Shown here in pieces: positions 36,209 to 44,540 of a stretch of DNA of 64,000 nucleotides (the first letter of the stretch is position 1; every line of letters begins with the position of its first letter). The stretch is from the NCBI RefSeq assembly GCF_030817275.1, contig NZ_JAUSZD010000002.1, positions 6,448,001-6,512,000 on the forward strand, written 5' to 3'. Both the position numbers and the translations under genes were made by a program. Under the pieces are notes generated by a model. It was given only the letters and a program-made list of their open reading frames with translations. It was not told the origin of the DNA and searched no databases. The DNA is from Paenibacillus sp. V4I7 (GTDB taxonomy: Bacteria > Bacillota > Bacilli > Paenibacillales > NBRC-103111).

Positions 36209-36690
36209 AACAGGTCACTGCTTTCAATCACGGTCTGTGCAATGCGCTCGCGACGCGCTCTGACCTTCGCTTGCAGCTCCGGCTCGAATGCGCCCAGAAT
36301 TTGCGCTGCCAAGAGGCCTGCATTCGTTGCGCCCGCATGTCCGATTGCCACAGTCGCGACTGGAATGCCGCCTGGCATTTGCACGATTGAAAGCAAGGAA
36401 TCAAGCCCGTTCAGCGTCGACGTTTTGACCGGAACACCAATAACCGGAAGCTCCGTTTTGGCTGCTACCATCCCTGGTAGATGCGCCGCCCCTCCTGCTC
36501 CGGCAATAATCACTTGAATGCCGCGGCCTGCCGCCGAGGCTGCATATTCGAACATAAGGTCCGGCGTTCTATGCGCAGAAACCACCTTTTTCTCATAAGG
36601 CACTCCCAGCTCTTCCAACATGTCGCATGCGTGCTTCATCGTTTCCCAATCCGATTGGCTTCCCATTATTACACCAACACGTACCGTCAT
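36205..36690 (-). CDS. purE: N5-CAIR mutase
   Basis: A 161-residue mutase that turns N5-CAIR into CAIR. Motifs are GVIMGSQSDWETM at the N-terminus, SAHRTPD with the catalytic His, and GAGGAAHLPGMVAA. The ATG at 36690 is preferred, with a GTG directly in front as an alternative. It is the first gene of the operon, about 180 bases after the riboswitch aptamer. Confidence 0.96.
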   Translation of the reverse strand: MTVRVGVIMGSQSDWETMKHACDMLEELGVPYEKKVVSAHRTPDLMFEYAASAAGRGIQVIIAGAGGAAHLPGMVAAKTELPVIGVPVKTSTLNGLDSLLSIVQMPGGIPVATVAIGHAGATNAGLLAAQILGAFEPELQAKVRARRERIAQTVIESSDLL

Positions 36691-36766
36691 CACTTCAAAC
36701 CTACTCTCATCTTATATGGTAGTGTTAAAACCATGTTTACAAATACATCATCTATAACCTTAAACC

Positions 36767-36811
36767 CAAAAAACGCCCAGAGCTAGAATACATGATTCTA
36801 TCCGCTGGACA
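36767..36811 (-). terminator. Intrinsic terminator in the pur leader (riboswitch expression platform)
   Basis: On the minus strand CCAG..GATAGAAT pairs with ATTCTAGCTCTGG, followed by GCGTTTTTT. It lies between the riboswitch aptamer and purE, the right place for ligand-controlled premature termination. A second, weaker ACCAT/ATGGT stem with a T5 run lies between them near 36827-36852. Confidence 0.7.
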
Positions 36812-36868
36812 GCAAAAGAACCGAATGCAAAAAGACCATCGTCTTCCTATGGTTTCCCTCATTCGCTT

Positions 36869-36938
36869 CCTCGTAGTCCAAAAATTCATGGTTTTTGGGT
36901 AGAAACTTTCAGGCCTTATCCCTGATTTTATACGAGTT
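36869..36938 (-). ncRNA. Guanine-type purine riboswitch aptamer
   Basis: On the minus strand the P1 helix pairs ACTCGTA with TACGAG. The core reads GTTTCTACC between two hairpins, TCAGG..CCTGA (P2) and CCAAAAA..TTTTTGG (P3), and the 3' junction is GGACTAC. These match the conserved purine-riboswitch core. The C in GACTA corresponds to the position that pairs with the ligand; C there selects guanine or hypoxanthine rather than adenine. It sits in the leader of the purE-D operon and should switch the operon off when guanine is high. Confidence 0.92.
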
Positions 36939-36982
36939 GATTCGACATTTTCAATTAGTGCGGCTTCATTTCCCGCTTCCCT

Positions 36983-37012
36983 AGTTTACTACCAACTAAC
37001 GTGCGATGTCAA
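36983..37012 (-). promoter_or_regulatory. Sigma-A promoter of the purine operon
   Basis: On the minus strand TTGACA (37012-37007) and TAAACT (36988-36983) are separated by 18 bases. Transcription would begin near 36976, about 40 bases before the riboswitch aptamer. Confidence 0.75.
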
Positions 37013-37017
37013 TTTCA

Positions 37018-37062
37018 AAAAACGAACAATTTTCGGATAATTCTTTTAAATAGTTCGCTTTT
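37018..37062. promoter_or_regulatory. Paired PurBox-like PurR sites
   Basis: AAAAACGAACAAT at 37018-37030 and the inverted ATAGTTCGCTTTT at 37050-37062 each keep the CGAAC core of the Bacillus PurBox (AWWWCCGAACWWT), in opposite orientation with 19 bases between. They lie directly upstream of the -35 box, as in B. subtilis, where PurR represses the operon and PRPP relieves it. Confidence 0.65.
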
Positions 37063-37612
37063 TGGTGCATTTTCTATCTTTTAAACGGTTTGCGACCTAA
37101 GATGCGATTCTCATCTTCCCTGAGACCACATCTGTCAGCAATAATTACTTTCGATACGCAGACGTTTATTGTGCTAATATTTTTCGACAAGACCTTTATA
37201 TATGACTTATCAGCATAAAATAAACGGCTTACGTTGTCCTTTGAATGAATCCATATTCGCGGTTGAATGATGTTGTAGAAAGTGCAACAATTTCTGCCTA
37301 TACCTCGCTTTCTCCCTTTGTTGTTGCATCATGTACAACAATTTGGTCCTGTTCAGGCCATTTCGCAACAAATAGGCTCAAAAATGTTGTACAAACTGCA
37401 ACTTCAAGTTGCGATATAGCCTTTAGGCGTGTGAATTGTTGTAGAAAATGCAACATTGGTAACCACTATAGCCCATATGCCCTCGCGTAAACTGAATGAC
37501 TCTCAAATCGGATTTTGGAGTTTTGAATACCAGTTGTGAGGAGGCATAATGAAACAATCGACAGTCTCCAACATACAGCATCCTTAGCGTGCCCAGAGAA
37601 ATCAAGGGAATT
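37063..37612. other. Gene-free region between pur promoter and dctP terminator
   Basis: No gene is supported; short plus frames lie across repeats. Its main content is the four-copy TGTTG-N9-CAACA cluster listed separately. Confidence 0.5.
37271..37455. repeat. Cluster of four TGTTG-N9-CAACA hairpin repeats
   Basis: Nineteen-base units sit at 37271-37289, 37322-37340, 37385-37403 (last base T) and 37437-37455. Units 1 and 4 share TGTTGTAGAAA.TGCAACA. Spacing from start to start is about 51, 63 and 52 bases. An extra GCAACTT/AAGTTGC stem follows unit 3. They look like bacterial interspersed palindromic repeats, not CRISPR, since the spacers are uneven and the units short. Confidence 0.7.
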
Positions 37613-37649
37613 GTTGTAAAAAAAAGGGTATTCCATTAAATGGAATACC
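37613..37649 (-). terminator. Intrinsic terminator after dctP
   Basis: GGGTATTCCATT and AATGGAATACCC form a perfect 12-bp stem, with eight T residues following on the minus strand. It is 16 bases after the dctP stop. Confidence 0.9.
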
Positions 37650-37664
37650 CATAGCCAATTTACT

Positions 37665-38960
37665 TTACACAGCAGAAACTTCTTTCACAGATCCCGTTTG
37701 CAGCGACATATCTGTTTCTTCTTGATTTGATTGATTCGGATTAAACTGCTTCTCACTCTTGGCAATAACTATTGTCGCTACGCTGTTGCCGATAATGTTT
37801 GTAATCGCTCTCGCTTCGGACATGAATCGATCCACGCCAATGAGAAGTGCCATACCTTCGACGGGAATAACGTTATTCGGAACTGCAGCCAGCGTTGCAG
37901 CCAGTGTTACGAAGCCAGACCCGGTAATTCCTGCTGCGCCTTTAGAAGTCAGCATGAGTACGCCCATGAATGTCAATAATTGCACCCAGTTAAGCTCAAC
38001 ACCGTAAGCTTGCGCAATAAACAATCCCGCCATAGACAGATAGATGGAAGTGCCATCCAGGTTGAACGAGTAGCCGGTAGGAATTACAAGACCTACGACC
38101 GGCTTGGAAGCGCCGAACTTCTCCAGCTTTTCCATGACGCGCGGCAGCGCAGATTCTGATGAGGAAGTTCCCAGAACGAGCATCAATTCTTCCTTGATGT
38201 GACGCAGCAGCTTGAGAAGACTGAATCCGTAGAACTTACAAATAGATCCCAGCACAATAAAGATGAAAAGCGCCATCGTAATGTATACAGAACCCATCAT
38301 TTTTCCAAGGGAGAACAAGGAACTAACGCCGAACTTCCCGATCGTATAGGACATCGCGCCAAAAGCGGCTATCGGAGAAAACTTCATAATAATTCCCACG
38401 AGGCGGAAGAATATTTCGTTCGCTAGCTCCAAAAAGCTCATGACTGGCTTCACTTTGTTGCCTATACCCGCCATCGCCAGTCCGAATAATATGGAGAAGA
38501 ATAGGATCGGCAGCATATCCGCTTTGGAAAAGGCCGCTATCACGTTATCTGGAACAATGCCCACGAGGAAATCCATAAAACTATGGCTCGTTGCGGCAGC
38601 TTGCTTCGTAAATTTGTCTACATCCCCTGCCTTCACGCCGCTTGTGCTCATGCCCGCGCCCGGTCTGAAAATGTACATCACGGCGACTCCGATGACCATG
38701 GCAAGGGTCGTAATAATTTCAAAGTAAAGCAATGCCTTGCCGCCGATACGACCGATTTTCTTCATATCGCCCATACCTGCAATTCCAATCACGATCGTAA
38801 AGAAAACGATTGGAGCAATCACCATTTTAATCATTTTAATAAACACATCGGAAAGCACCTTTAACTCGGCTGCTTGTGAAGGAAAGAACTGCCCAAACGC
38901 GATCCCCAGTACAATCGCTATCAACACCTGCAATGTTAGGTTTTTTCTAAGTTTCATCAT
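37665..38960 (-). CDS. dctP: Dicarboxylate:cation symporter (DctA/DctP, DAACS family)
   Basis: A 431-residue membrane transporter with about eight helices and re-entrant loops. Family motifs are the first helix VLIAIVLGIAFGQFFPS, ASSESALP-like STSSSESALPRVMEK (HP1), GYSFNLDGTSIYLSMA, TSKGAAGITGSGFVTLAATL (HP2) and DRFMSEARAITNIIGNSVA. It takes up malate, fumarate or succinate with H+ or Na+. AAGGAGG lies 8 bases before the ATG. It is 30 bases after the malic enzyme gene, so import and first use of malate are co-transcribed. Confidence 0.93.
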   Translation of the reverse strand: MMKLRKNLTLQVLIAIVLGIAFGQFFPSQAAELKVLSDVFIKMIKMVIAPIVFFTIVIGIAGMGDMKKIGRIGGKALLYFEIITTLAMVIGVAVMYIFRPGAGMSTSGVKAGDVDKFTKQAAATSHSFMDFLVGIVPDNVIAAFSKADMLPILFFSILFGLAMAGIGNKVKPVMSFLELANEIFFRLVGIIMKFSPIAAFGAMSYTIGKFGVSSLFSLGKMMGSVYITMALFIFIVLGSICKFYGFSLLKLLRHIKEELMLVLGTSSSESALPRVMEKLEKFGASKPVVGLVIPTGYSFNLDGTSIYLSMAGLFIAQAYGVELNWVQLLTFMGVLMLTSKGAAGITGSGFVTLAATLAAVPNNVIPVEGMALLIGVDRFMSEARAITNIIGNSVATIVIAKSEKQFNPNQSNQEETDMSLQTGSVKEVSAV

Positions 38961-38990
38961 CGTAAAATCCTCCTTCTTTCTATATCTGAA

Positions 38991-40415
38991 CTAGGCTTGG
39001 ACTTTCTCTCTGCGTCTTCTGGCTACCTCGTCTTCATATGCTGCTTGGACGACCGCATCTCTCACGCGTTCTGCGACCGATTGATTAAAAACACTTGGAA
39101 TAATGTAAGACTCATTCAACTCATCCTCTTGAACAACCGATGCAATCGCCTTGGCTGCGGCAAGCTTCATATTCTCTGTCACCCTGGACGCCCTGCAATC
39201 CAGAAGCCCCCGGAACAAGCCTGGGAAGCACAGCACATTGTTGATTTGGTTTGGATAGTCCGAACGGCCGGTAGCCATAACCCGTACATAAGGCTCTGCC
39301 TCTTCGGGGAGAATTTCTGGCGTCGGGTTTGCCATTGCAAAGACGATCGGATTCTCCGCCATTTTGGCTACGTCTTCCCTTTTAAGTACGCCTGGACCCG
39401 ATACGCCGATAAAAATATCTGCTCCTTCAATAACTTCCGAAAGCGATCCTTGAATCTGCTTCGGATTCGTATGTTCTGCATACCATTGCCAAAACGGATT
39501 GTCGTAAACGCCTTCACGTGTGATGGCTCCCTGCCGATCGACACCAATAATATTTCGAACACCTGCCGCCATCAGCATTTTGGTGCAAGCCGTTCCTGCC
39601 GCACCAATGCCGCAAAGCACGACTTTGCAATCCTCAAGCTTCTTGCCCACGATCTTAACGGCATTAAACAATCCTGCCAAAAGCACCACAGCTGTACCAT
39701 GCTGATCATCATGAAATACGGGAATATCCAGTTCCTCGATAAGACGCTGTTCAATCTCAAAGCATCTAGGTGCAGATATATCCTCAAGATTGATTCCGCC
39801 AAACGTCGGAGATAGCGCTTTCACAATACTTACAATTTCATCTGTATCCTGTGTAGCCAGACATATTGGGAATGCATCGACACCAGCTAACTGCTTAAAC
39901 AACATTGCCTTTCCTTCCATAACAGGCATCGCTGCTTCTGGTCCAATATTGCCCAGACCAAGTACGGCAGTTCCATCGGATATGACCGCAACCGTATTCC
40001 GTTTGATTGTCAGCGTATGGGCAAGGGATGGCTTTTCGTGGATCGCCATACATACCTTTGCAACACCCGGCGTGTAAACCCTGGAGAGGTCATCTCGATT
40101 TTTAATGGGATACTTTGGACTCATTTCAATTTTCCCGCCCAAATGAAGCAGAAACGTTTGATCCGAAACATGAACGATTTTTACTCCCGACAATGTACGG
40201 ATGGCCGCAGCAATCAGTTCAGTATGCTTGTTATCGTATACATTGATGGTGATATCTCGAACCGTGATGTTTTTGTCCGTTCTAACGACGTCAATAGCAA
40301 TAATATCCCCACCTGCATCACTAATGGCCGTAGCAACACTGCCGAACGACGCTTTTTCCTTATCCAATTCCAGTCTCAAAATAATACTTGTATTAACTCC
40401 CGAAGGGATTGACAT
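38991..40415 (-). CDS. NAD-dependent malic enzyme with N-terminal ACT domain
   Basis: A 474-residue enzyme that decarboxylates malate to pyruvate. Residues 1-90 form an ACT-type regulatory domain (SIILRLELDKEKASFGSVA). The malic domain follows with SRVYTPGVAKVCMAI, GTAVLGLGNIGPEAAMPVMEGK and VFHDDQHGTAVV; the NAD-binding domain has CGIGAAGTACTKML. The ACT domain implies amino-acid or effector control. The GAGGTG ribosome site is immediately next to a long inverted repeat in the leader. The neighbours (DctS, DctR, DctB, DctP) put it in a malate-use regulon. Confidence 0.94.
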   Translation of the reverse strand: MSIPSGVNTSIILRLELDKEKASFGSVATAISDAGGDIIAIDVVRTDKNITVRDITINVYDNKHTELIAAAIRTLSGVKIVHVSDQTFLLHLGGKIEMSPKYPIKNRDDLSRVYTPGVAKVCMAIHEKPSLAHTLTIKRNTVAVISDGTAVLGLGNIGPEAAMPVMEGKAMLFKQLAGVDAFPICLATQDTDEIVSIVKALSPTFGGINLEDISAPRCFEIEQRLIEELDIPVFHDDQHGTAVVLLAGLFNAVKIVGKKLEDCKVVLCGIGAAGTACTKMLMAAGVRNIIGVDRQGAITREGVYDNPFWQWYAEHTNPKQIQGSLSEVIEGADIFIGVSGPGVLKREDVAKMAENPIVFAMANPTPEILPEEAEPYVRVMATGRSDYPNQINNVLCFPGLFRGLLDCRASRVTENMKLAAAKAIASVVQEDELNESYIIPSVFNQSVAERVRDAVVQAAYEDEVARRRREKVQA

Positions 40416-40426
40416 AATTGCACCTC

Positions 40427-40476
40427 AAGCGATATCAGACTTTGTCACATCTATTTCTGTTTTCATGATATCGCTT
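40427..40476 (-). promoter_or_regulatory. 11-bp inverted repeat beside the malic enzyme ribosome site
   Basis: AAGCGATATCA (40427-40437) is perfectly inverted as TGATATCGCTT (40466-40476), with 28 bases between. On the minus strand the 3' arm ends just before GAGGTG. It can form an mRNA hairpin next to the SD or serve as a two-half operator. Confidence 0.5.
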
Positions 40477-40488
40477 TCAAAAGAAGAC

Positions 40489-40535
40489 GTGAAGAATTTG
40501 ACCATATTGGTACTTATGGTCTTTTTGGTCTTCAC
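40489..40535. promoter_or_regulatory. Nested inverted repeat upstream of the malic enzyme gene
   Basis: GTGAAG (40489-40494) and CTTCAC (40530-40535) flank a perfect GACCATA (40500-40506) / TATGGTC (40515-40521) pair. It lies between the dctR stop and the malic enzyme gene. It could be the DctR operator, or a terminator for dctR; the T-run is on the plus strand, which fits an operator better. Confidence 0.45.
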
Positions 40536-40541
40536 TTTGAC

Positions 40542-41255
40542 TTATGATCTTTTATCCTCTGTCATCCATACATACCTATTGATCGGACGCCCTATCCCGC
40601 CGTATTCAAGGTCTAGCTTCACCTGCTTATTCTTCTCCAAAAACTCCAGATACCTTCGTGCCGTAACTCTTGCCAATCCTACGCCCTCGGCTACTTCTTC
40701 AGCGGATAAAGATTTGTGCTGCTGCATTAGAAATAGCATGACTTGTTTCATCGTCAGTGCTTGCAGACCCTTGGGCAAATCCATTTGCAAGCTGACGGCA
40801 GGTGTTCCAGGAATCGATTCTCCCACGGTTCCATGTAATAATTGATCCAATTCAACTTGTGATAATGTCGATTCCTTACCTAATCTCCGTTTCATCATTC
40901 GGTAATTTTCCAATGCCTCTCGGACTCTTTCAAACTTAAAAGGCTTCATGATATAGTCCACTGCCCCCTGATGAAGCATCCGCTGGATCGTTGGAATGTC
41001 ATTAGCGGCTGTAATTACAATCGCATCTGTATGTAACTGTTCATTTCGAATTTGCTGCAGCACTTCGGTTCCATTTTGCCCCGGCATATAGATATCTAGA
41101 ATTACGAGGTCTGGCTTCAAATCACGAACTTTATCGATTCCATCTACACCGTTAGCGGATGTCCCTACAATTTCAAAGCCGGGAACCCTCTCAATAAACT
41201 GCCTGTTCACTTCAAGAACCATCGGATCGTCCTCAATCAGTACGACTCTGTACAT
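40542..41255 (-). CDS. dctR: DctR/CitT-type response regulator
   Basis: A 237-residue regulator. The receiver has EDD (8-10), the phospho-acceptor Asp54 (LVILDIYMPG) and Lys in MKPFKFERV. The C-terminal half is the CitT/DcuR type with a helix-turn-helix (LSAEEVAEGVGLARVTARRYLEFLE). It partners the kinase gene with which it overlaps by 23 bases. AGAGGAAG lies 8 bases before the ATG at 41255. Likely targets are the malic enzyme-dctP operon and dctB. Confidence 0.93.
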   Translation of the reverse strand: MYRVVLIEDDPMVLEVNRQFIERVPGFEIVGTSANGVDGIDKVRDLKPDLVILDIYMPGQNGTEVLQQIRNEQLHTDAIVITAANDIPTIQRMLHQGAVDYIMKPFKFERVREALENYRMMKRRLGKESTLSQVELDQLLHGTVGESIPGTPAVSLQMDLPKGLQALTMKQVMLFLMQQHKSLSAEEVAEGVGLARVTARRYLEFLEKNKQVKLDLEYGGIGRPINRYVWMTEDKRS

Positions 41256-42852
41256 GAGTTTCTTCCTCTCTTGTATGCATAGGGAAAGTGAGAATAAAGC
41301 TCGTCCCCACGCCAACCGTGGACTCCACTTCCAGATGAGCACCGCATTTGTTCACAATATTATGGATTAAATACAAACCAATGCCCCTGCCTTCGCCAGC
41401 ATTTGTTGAGAAGCCTCGCTCAAACAGGCGTTGTTTGGTTTCCTCCCCCATGCCTTTCCCATTATCCTCGACCAAAATTGATAATAGGTCATCATCCTGC
41501 TCGATACTGATAAAGATCTCTTTCTTCCCATCCTTCTCCTTCAGAGCATCAAAAGCATTCTCAATCAGATTGCCCAAGATGACCACAATGTCGTGCTGAT
41601 CCATATTTTCCGGAAATCGCACCAACCTGCTTGCCCGGTCCAAACGAACATCGATGCCCAACTCTCTGCCGCGGCTGATTTTCCCCAAAAGTAAACCGGC
41701 CGCGCTTTCATTCGCGATCTTGCTCGAGACAAAGCTGCTGAGCTCGGATTGAGCTTCCATCGTTTCGAACAAATAATCCAGCGCCTTCTGCTTATGATCA
41801 AGTTGGATCAAACCGCCGATGGTGTGCAGCTTGTTCATATATTCATGATTCTGCACACGAAGTGCGTCAACAAATGCCCTTACGCCGGTCAACTCTTCAG
41901 CGATTTTCGTCACCTCCGAGCGATCTTGAAAAATAGCTACGGCGCCAACCGTTTGATGGCCTACTTTAATAGGAACCCGATTACTCAAAATATCAGCAGG
42001 TCCTATATGCAGCTCTTGGTTGTAAATAGCATGATTAAGCTGCAAAATTTCTGGAAGTCTCGTGTCCGGCAGTACTTCTCGAATAGGACGTCCAAGTACG
42101 TCCCCTTCGATTTGCAGCATTTTTTTGGCTTTATCATTAAATACCGTTACGTATTCCTTACTGTCTATCGCAATAACCCCTTCATGCATCGCATTGAAAG
42201 TAGCCGTTCGTTCAACGAGCAGCTGCGCAATCTCAACAGGCTCTAAACGAAACATCTGCTCCTTAATATGCCTAGAGAGCATCCACGAACCTAGAATACC
42301 AAAAAGCAAAGACAAGAGGACCGTTACATAAATTTGCCCCCTCATATCAAGAATAATTCCTGTCAATCCCGGAACCAGCTTTCCCACCAACACGACACCA
42401 ATTTGCTCGTGTTGCTCATTCATAACAGGTACAAAGGCTCTGAGAGCTGTCCCTTGCTCTCCTTTTGCCCTGGAAAGATACGTATGCTCGGCAAATGCGG
42501 AATGCTCGTCCTCTCCCTGAGAAAGCTCCCCTATTCGGGAGGATGATGGGTGAGACCAACGAATGCCGTTCATATCCATGACAACAATATAGTCAACGTC
42601 ATTAATGATTCGAAGACGTTCAGTAATTGGATTAATTTCCTGCCTTCGGCTCTGTTCCGTCAGCCCGCTGAGAATAGAAGGCAATTGTGTAACTGTACGT
42701 GCAGTCACAAGCAGTCTCTGTCCTAGTTCTTGTTCCTGGAGGTGAATAACACGGCCTATTAAATTGATACCGCCGATACAAATTGCAAATAAAACAATGC
42801 CGAACGACAGGATCGTAATTTTCCAATTCATGCGAAGTCCCTTGATCCTCAA
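41233..42852 (-). CDS. dctS: DctS/CitA-type sensor histidine kinase
   Basis: A 539-residue membrane kinase of the DcuS/CitA/DctS family. Helix 1 is near residues 10-32, the extracytoplasmic PAS-like (PDC) sensor at 35-170 with DVDYIVVMDMNGIRWSHP, helix 2 near 175-195, and a cytoplasmic PAS at about 215-320. The phospho-His is in VQNHEYMNKLHTIGGL; the HATPase has NLIENAFDAL, DNGKGMGEE and GRGIGLYL. The start is TTG at 42852 with AGGTGAT about 6 bases upstream; an ATG at 42831 is possible. With DctB it should sense C4-dicarboxylates. Confidence 0.93.
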   Translation of the reverse strand: MRIKGLRMNWKITILSFGIVLFAICIGGINLIGRVIHLQEQELGQRLLVTARTVTQLPSILSGLTEQSRRQEINPITERLRIINDVDYIVVMDMNGIRWSHPSSSRIGELSQGEDEHSAFAEHTYLSRAKGEQGTALRAFVPVMNEQHEQIGVVLVGKLVPGLTGIILDMRGQIYVTVLLSLLFGILGSWMLSRHIKEQMFRLEPVEIAQLLVERTATFNAMHEGVIAIDSKEYVTVFNDKAKKMLQIEGDVLGRPIREVLPDTRLPEILQLNHAIYNQELHIGPADILSNRVPIKVGHQTVGAVAIFQDRSEVTKIAEELTGVRAFVDALRVQNHEYMNKLHTIGGLIQLDHKQKALDYLFETMEAQSELSSFVSSKIANESAAGLLLGKISRGRELGIDVRLDRASRLVRFPENMDQHDIVVILGNLIENAFDALKEKDGKKEIFISIEQDDDLLSILVEDNGKGMGEETKQRLFERGFSTNAGEGRGIGLYLIHNIVNKCGAHLEVESTVGVGTSFILTFPMHTREEETHVQSRTD

Positions 42853-42948
42853 AGCCGATCACCTACTTTCTAGCCTAACGTTTTATTTCTAAGATTATCA
42901 TACATTATGTTACACTGAATTTATTATCCATAACAAATGGGGGTCCAT

Positions 42949-44025
42949 ATGAGAACGTTTATCGGTATCACTATGTTTCTTTTAATCGGCCTCCTAACAG
43001 CGGTAGGATTCGGCTTTTCCTGGCAATTTAATAGCGGACCGCTCGTTAATGATGATGAGCAGATCGGACTCGGTCGACAAACGGTCATTCGATTCAGCTT
43101 TAGTGTAGCGGAGAATACACCCAAAGGATTAGCGGCTCAAAAGTTCGCCCAACTAGTCAAAGAAAAGACTAACGACACCCTCAAAGTAGAGTTGTTTCCG
43201 AACAGTACTTTATACAATGAAACGGAAGAAGTTGCGGCTTTGCAGGGAGGCAGCATTCAAATGATTGCTCCTAGCTTCTCTAACATATCCGAAGTCTTTC
43301 CCGAATGGATGGCGATGGACCTCCCCTTCGTTTTTCAAAACGATGAGGATGTAGCAAAAGCTTTTCAAGGAAAGATCGGGAACATTTTGATGCGTAAATT
43401 AGAACCAAAGGGCATCGTTGGTCTCGGTTTTTGGGCCAATGGCTTTAAGCAAATGACGTCAAACCGCGGTACTCTTGCTCATCTGGAAGATTTTCGGGAT
43501 TTGAAGTTTCGAATTCTTCCAAGCAAGGTTATTGAATCCCAATTTCGTCATCTGAATGCGAAGTCCGTCCCTATTCCTTTTAACCAAGTATACCGCAGCA
43601 TGGAATCCGGTCTGGTAGACGGTGGAGAGAATACAATTTCGAACATCTACTCTAAAAAGATGTATCAAGTCCAAAAATATCTAACCATAAGCAATCATGC
43701 TTATCTAGGTTATGGTGTGCTAATGAATAAAGTATTTTGGGAGAAGTTATCCGCCGATCAGCAAAAAACGATCAATGAAGCCATGCAGGAAACAACGATC
43801 TGGGCTAATCAAAATGCGATTGAGATCAACCGCAAACAATGGAACGAGTTACAGAAGATTGGACAGATGAACGTTCATATCCTAACCAATGAGGAACAGG
43901 ATGAATGGCAGCAGGCGCTTGAGCCTGTTTATGAAGAAGCTCGATCCTACATTAGTAAAGAGCTCATGGATGCCGTGTACGAGCTTAGACGGGAATACGA
44001 ATATTACGAACCAGATCGGACATAA
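42949..44025 (+). CDS. dctB: DctB-type TRAP/DctP-family dicarboxylate-binding protein
   Basis: A 358-residue secreted or membrane-anchored protein with one N-terminal hydrophobic helix (ITMFLLIGLLTAVGFGFSW). The body is a DctP-type binding protein: FSVAENTPKGLAAQKFAQLV, GGSIQMIAPSF, FQNDEDVAKAFQ, GFWANGFKQMT and FRILPSKV. No TRAP permease genes are present. In B. subtilis the homologue DctB works as an extracellular sensory partner of DctS and not as a transporter part. The gene is divergent from dctS. The ATG at 42949 is preferred (GGGGGT before it); 42937 is an alternative. Confidence 0.92.
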   Translation: MRTFIGITMFLLIGLLTAVGFGFSWQFNSGPLVNDDEQIGLGRQTVIRFSFSVAENTPKGLAAQKFAQLVKEKTNDTLKVELFPNSTLYNETEEVAALQGGSIQMIAPSFSNISEVFPEWMAMDLPFVFQNDEDVAKAFQGKIGNILMRKLEPKGIVGLGFWANGFKQMTSNRGTLAHLEDFRDLKFRILPSKVIESQFRHLNAKSVPIPFNQVYRSMESGLVDGGENTISNIYSKKMYQVQKYLTISNHAYLGYGVLMNKVFWEKLSADQQKTINEAMQETTIWANQNAIEINRKQWNELQKIGQMNVHILTNEEQDEWQQALEPVYEEARSYISKELMDAVYELRREYEYYEPDRT

Positions 44026-44030
44026 TATCT

Positions 44031-44233
44031 TTCGACGGTGAAAACAGCGAGGTGTAGTGTCAAAGATCATTCAATGATAAAACACCAGGGAAGTTGTTAT
44101 TGAATCGATATTGAAGCGAGGCGATGTGCCGTGGGCTCATTAATGTAGTCATGTACTGCAATAGTGTGTTAAGGTAAAGACCGAGCAAAGTAAGGTTCAA
44201 GGCAAAAGTACCATCAATCTATTCACCGTCGAA
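44031..44233. mobile_element. 203-bp element with 12-bp terminal inverted repeats (MITE-like)
   Basis: TTCGACGGTGAA (44031-44042) is perfectly inverted as TTCACCGTCGAA (44222-44233). The interior holds no gene; the longest minus frame is about 45 codons. It begins 5 bases after the dctB stop and ends right before a terminator hairpin, as if inserted between gene and terminator. No clear target duplication is seen. A structured RNA closed by the 12-bp helix is the alternative. Confidence 0.45.
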
Positions 44234-44234
44234 G

Positions 44235-44259
44235 AGGACTCCGAAAGGAGTTCTTTTTT
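44235..44259 (+). terminator. Intrinsic terminator, probably of dctB
   Basis: AGGACTCC, a GAAA tetraloop, and GGAGTTCT followed by a T6 run on the plus strand. It is 210 bases from the dctB stop because of the intervening 203-bp element. Confidence 0.85.
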
Positions 44260-44540
44260 AGTTTTGATGTAAGCGTCAAAAACCCTTGCCTTTGGAAAAA
44301 TCAGTGCTTCGAAGCAAATCCATTTAATCACTGTTGATATATACGATTTTTCGAACATAATTTGCGGGATTCATGCAAAAAGACAAATTATATACGATTT
44401 TTCACATAGATTTTTCACTTTAGCTATGGCCGCGTTTCAGAGCATCCAAAGTTCCCCTCTTCTTCGCCTAAGATGATCACCTATCCATTTATCGTGTTCG
44501 ATCTCAAAACCCATTCCCTGATCACCCGCCTCTTCATTCG
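44260..44540. other. Gene-free stretch with a repeated TATATACGATTTTTC
   Basis: TATATACGATTTTTC occurs twice (44338-44352 and 44389-44403), and ATAATTTG (44357-) is inverted as CAAATTAT (44384-44391) between them. No gene or known site is recognised. Confidence 0.45.

Noticed and set aside
37271..37455. Possible CRISPR array
   Set aside because: Units are only 19 bases, themselves palindromic with variable loops, spacing is uneven and no cas gene is present.
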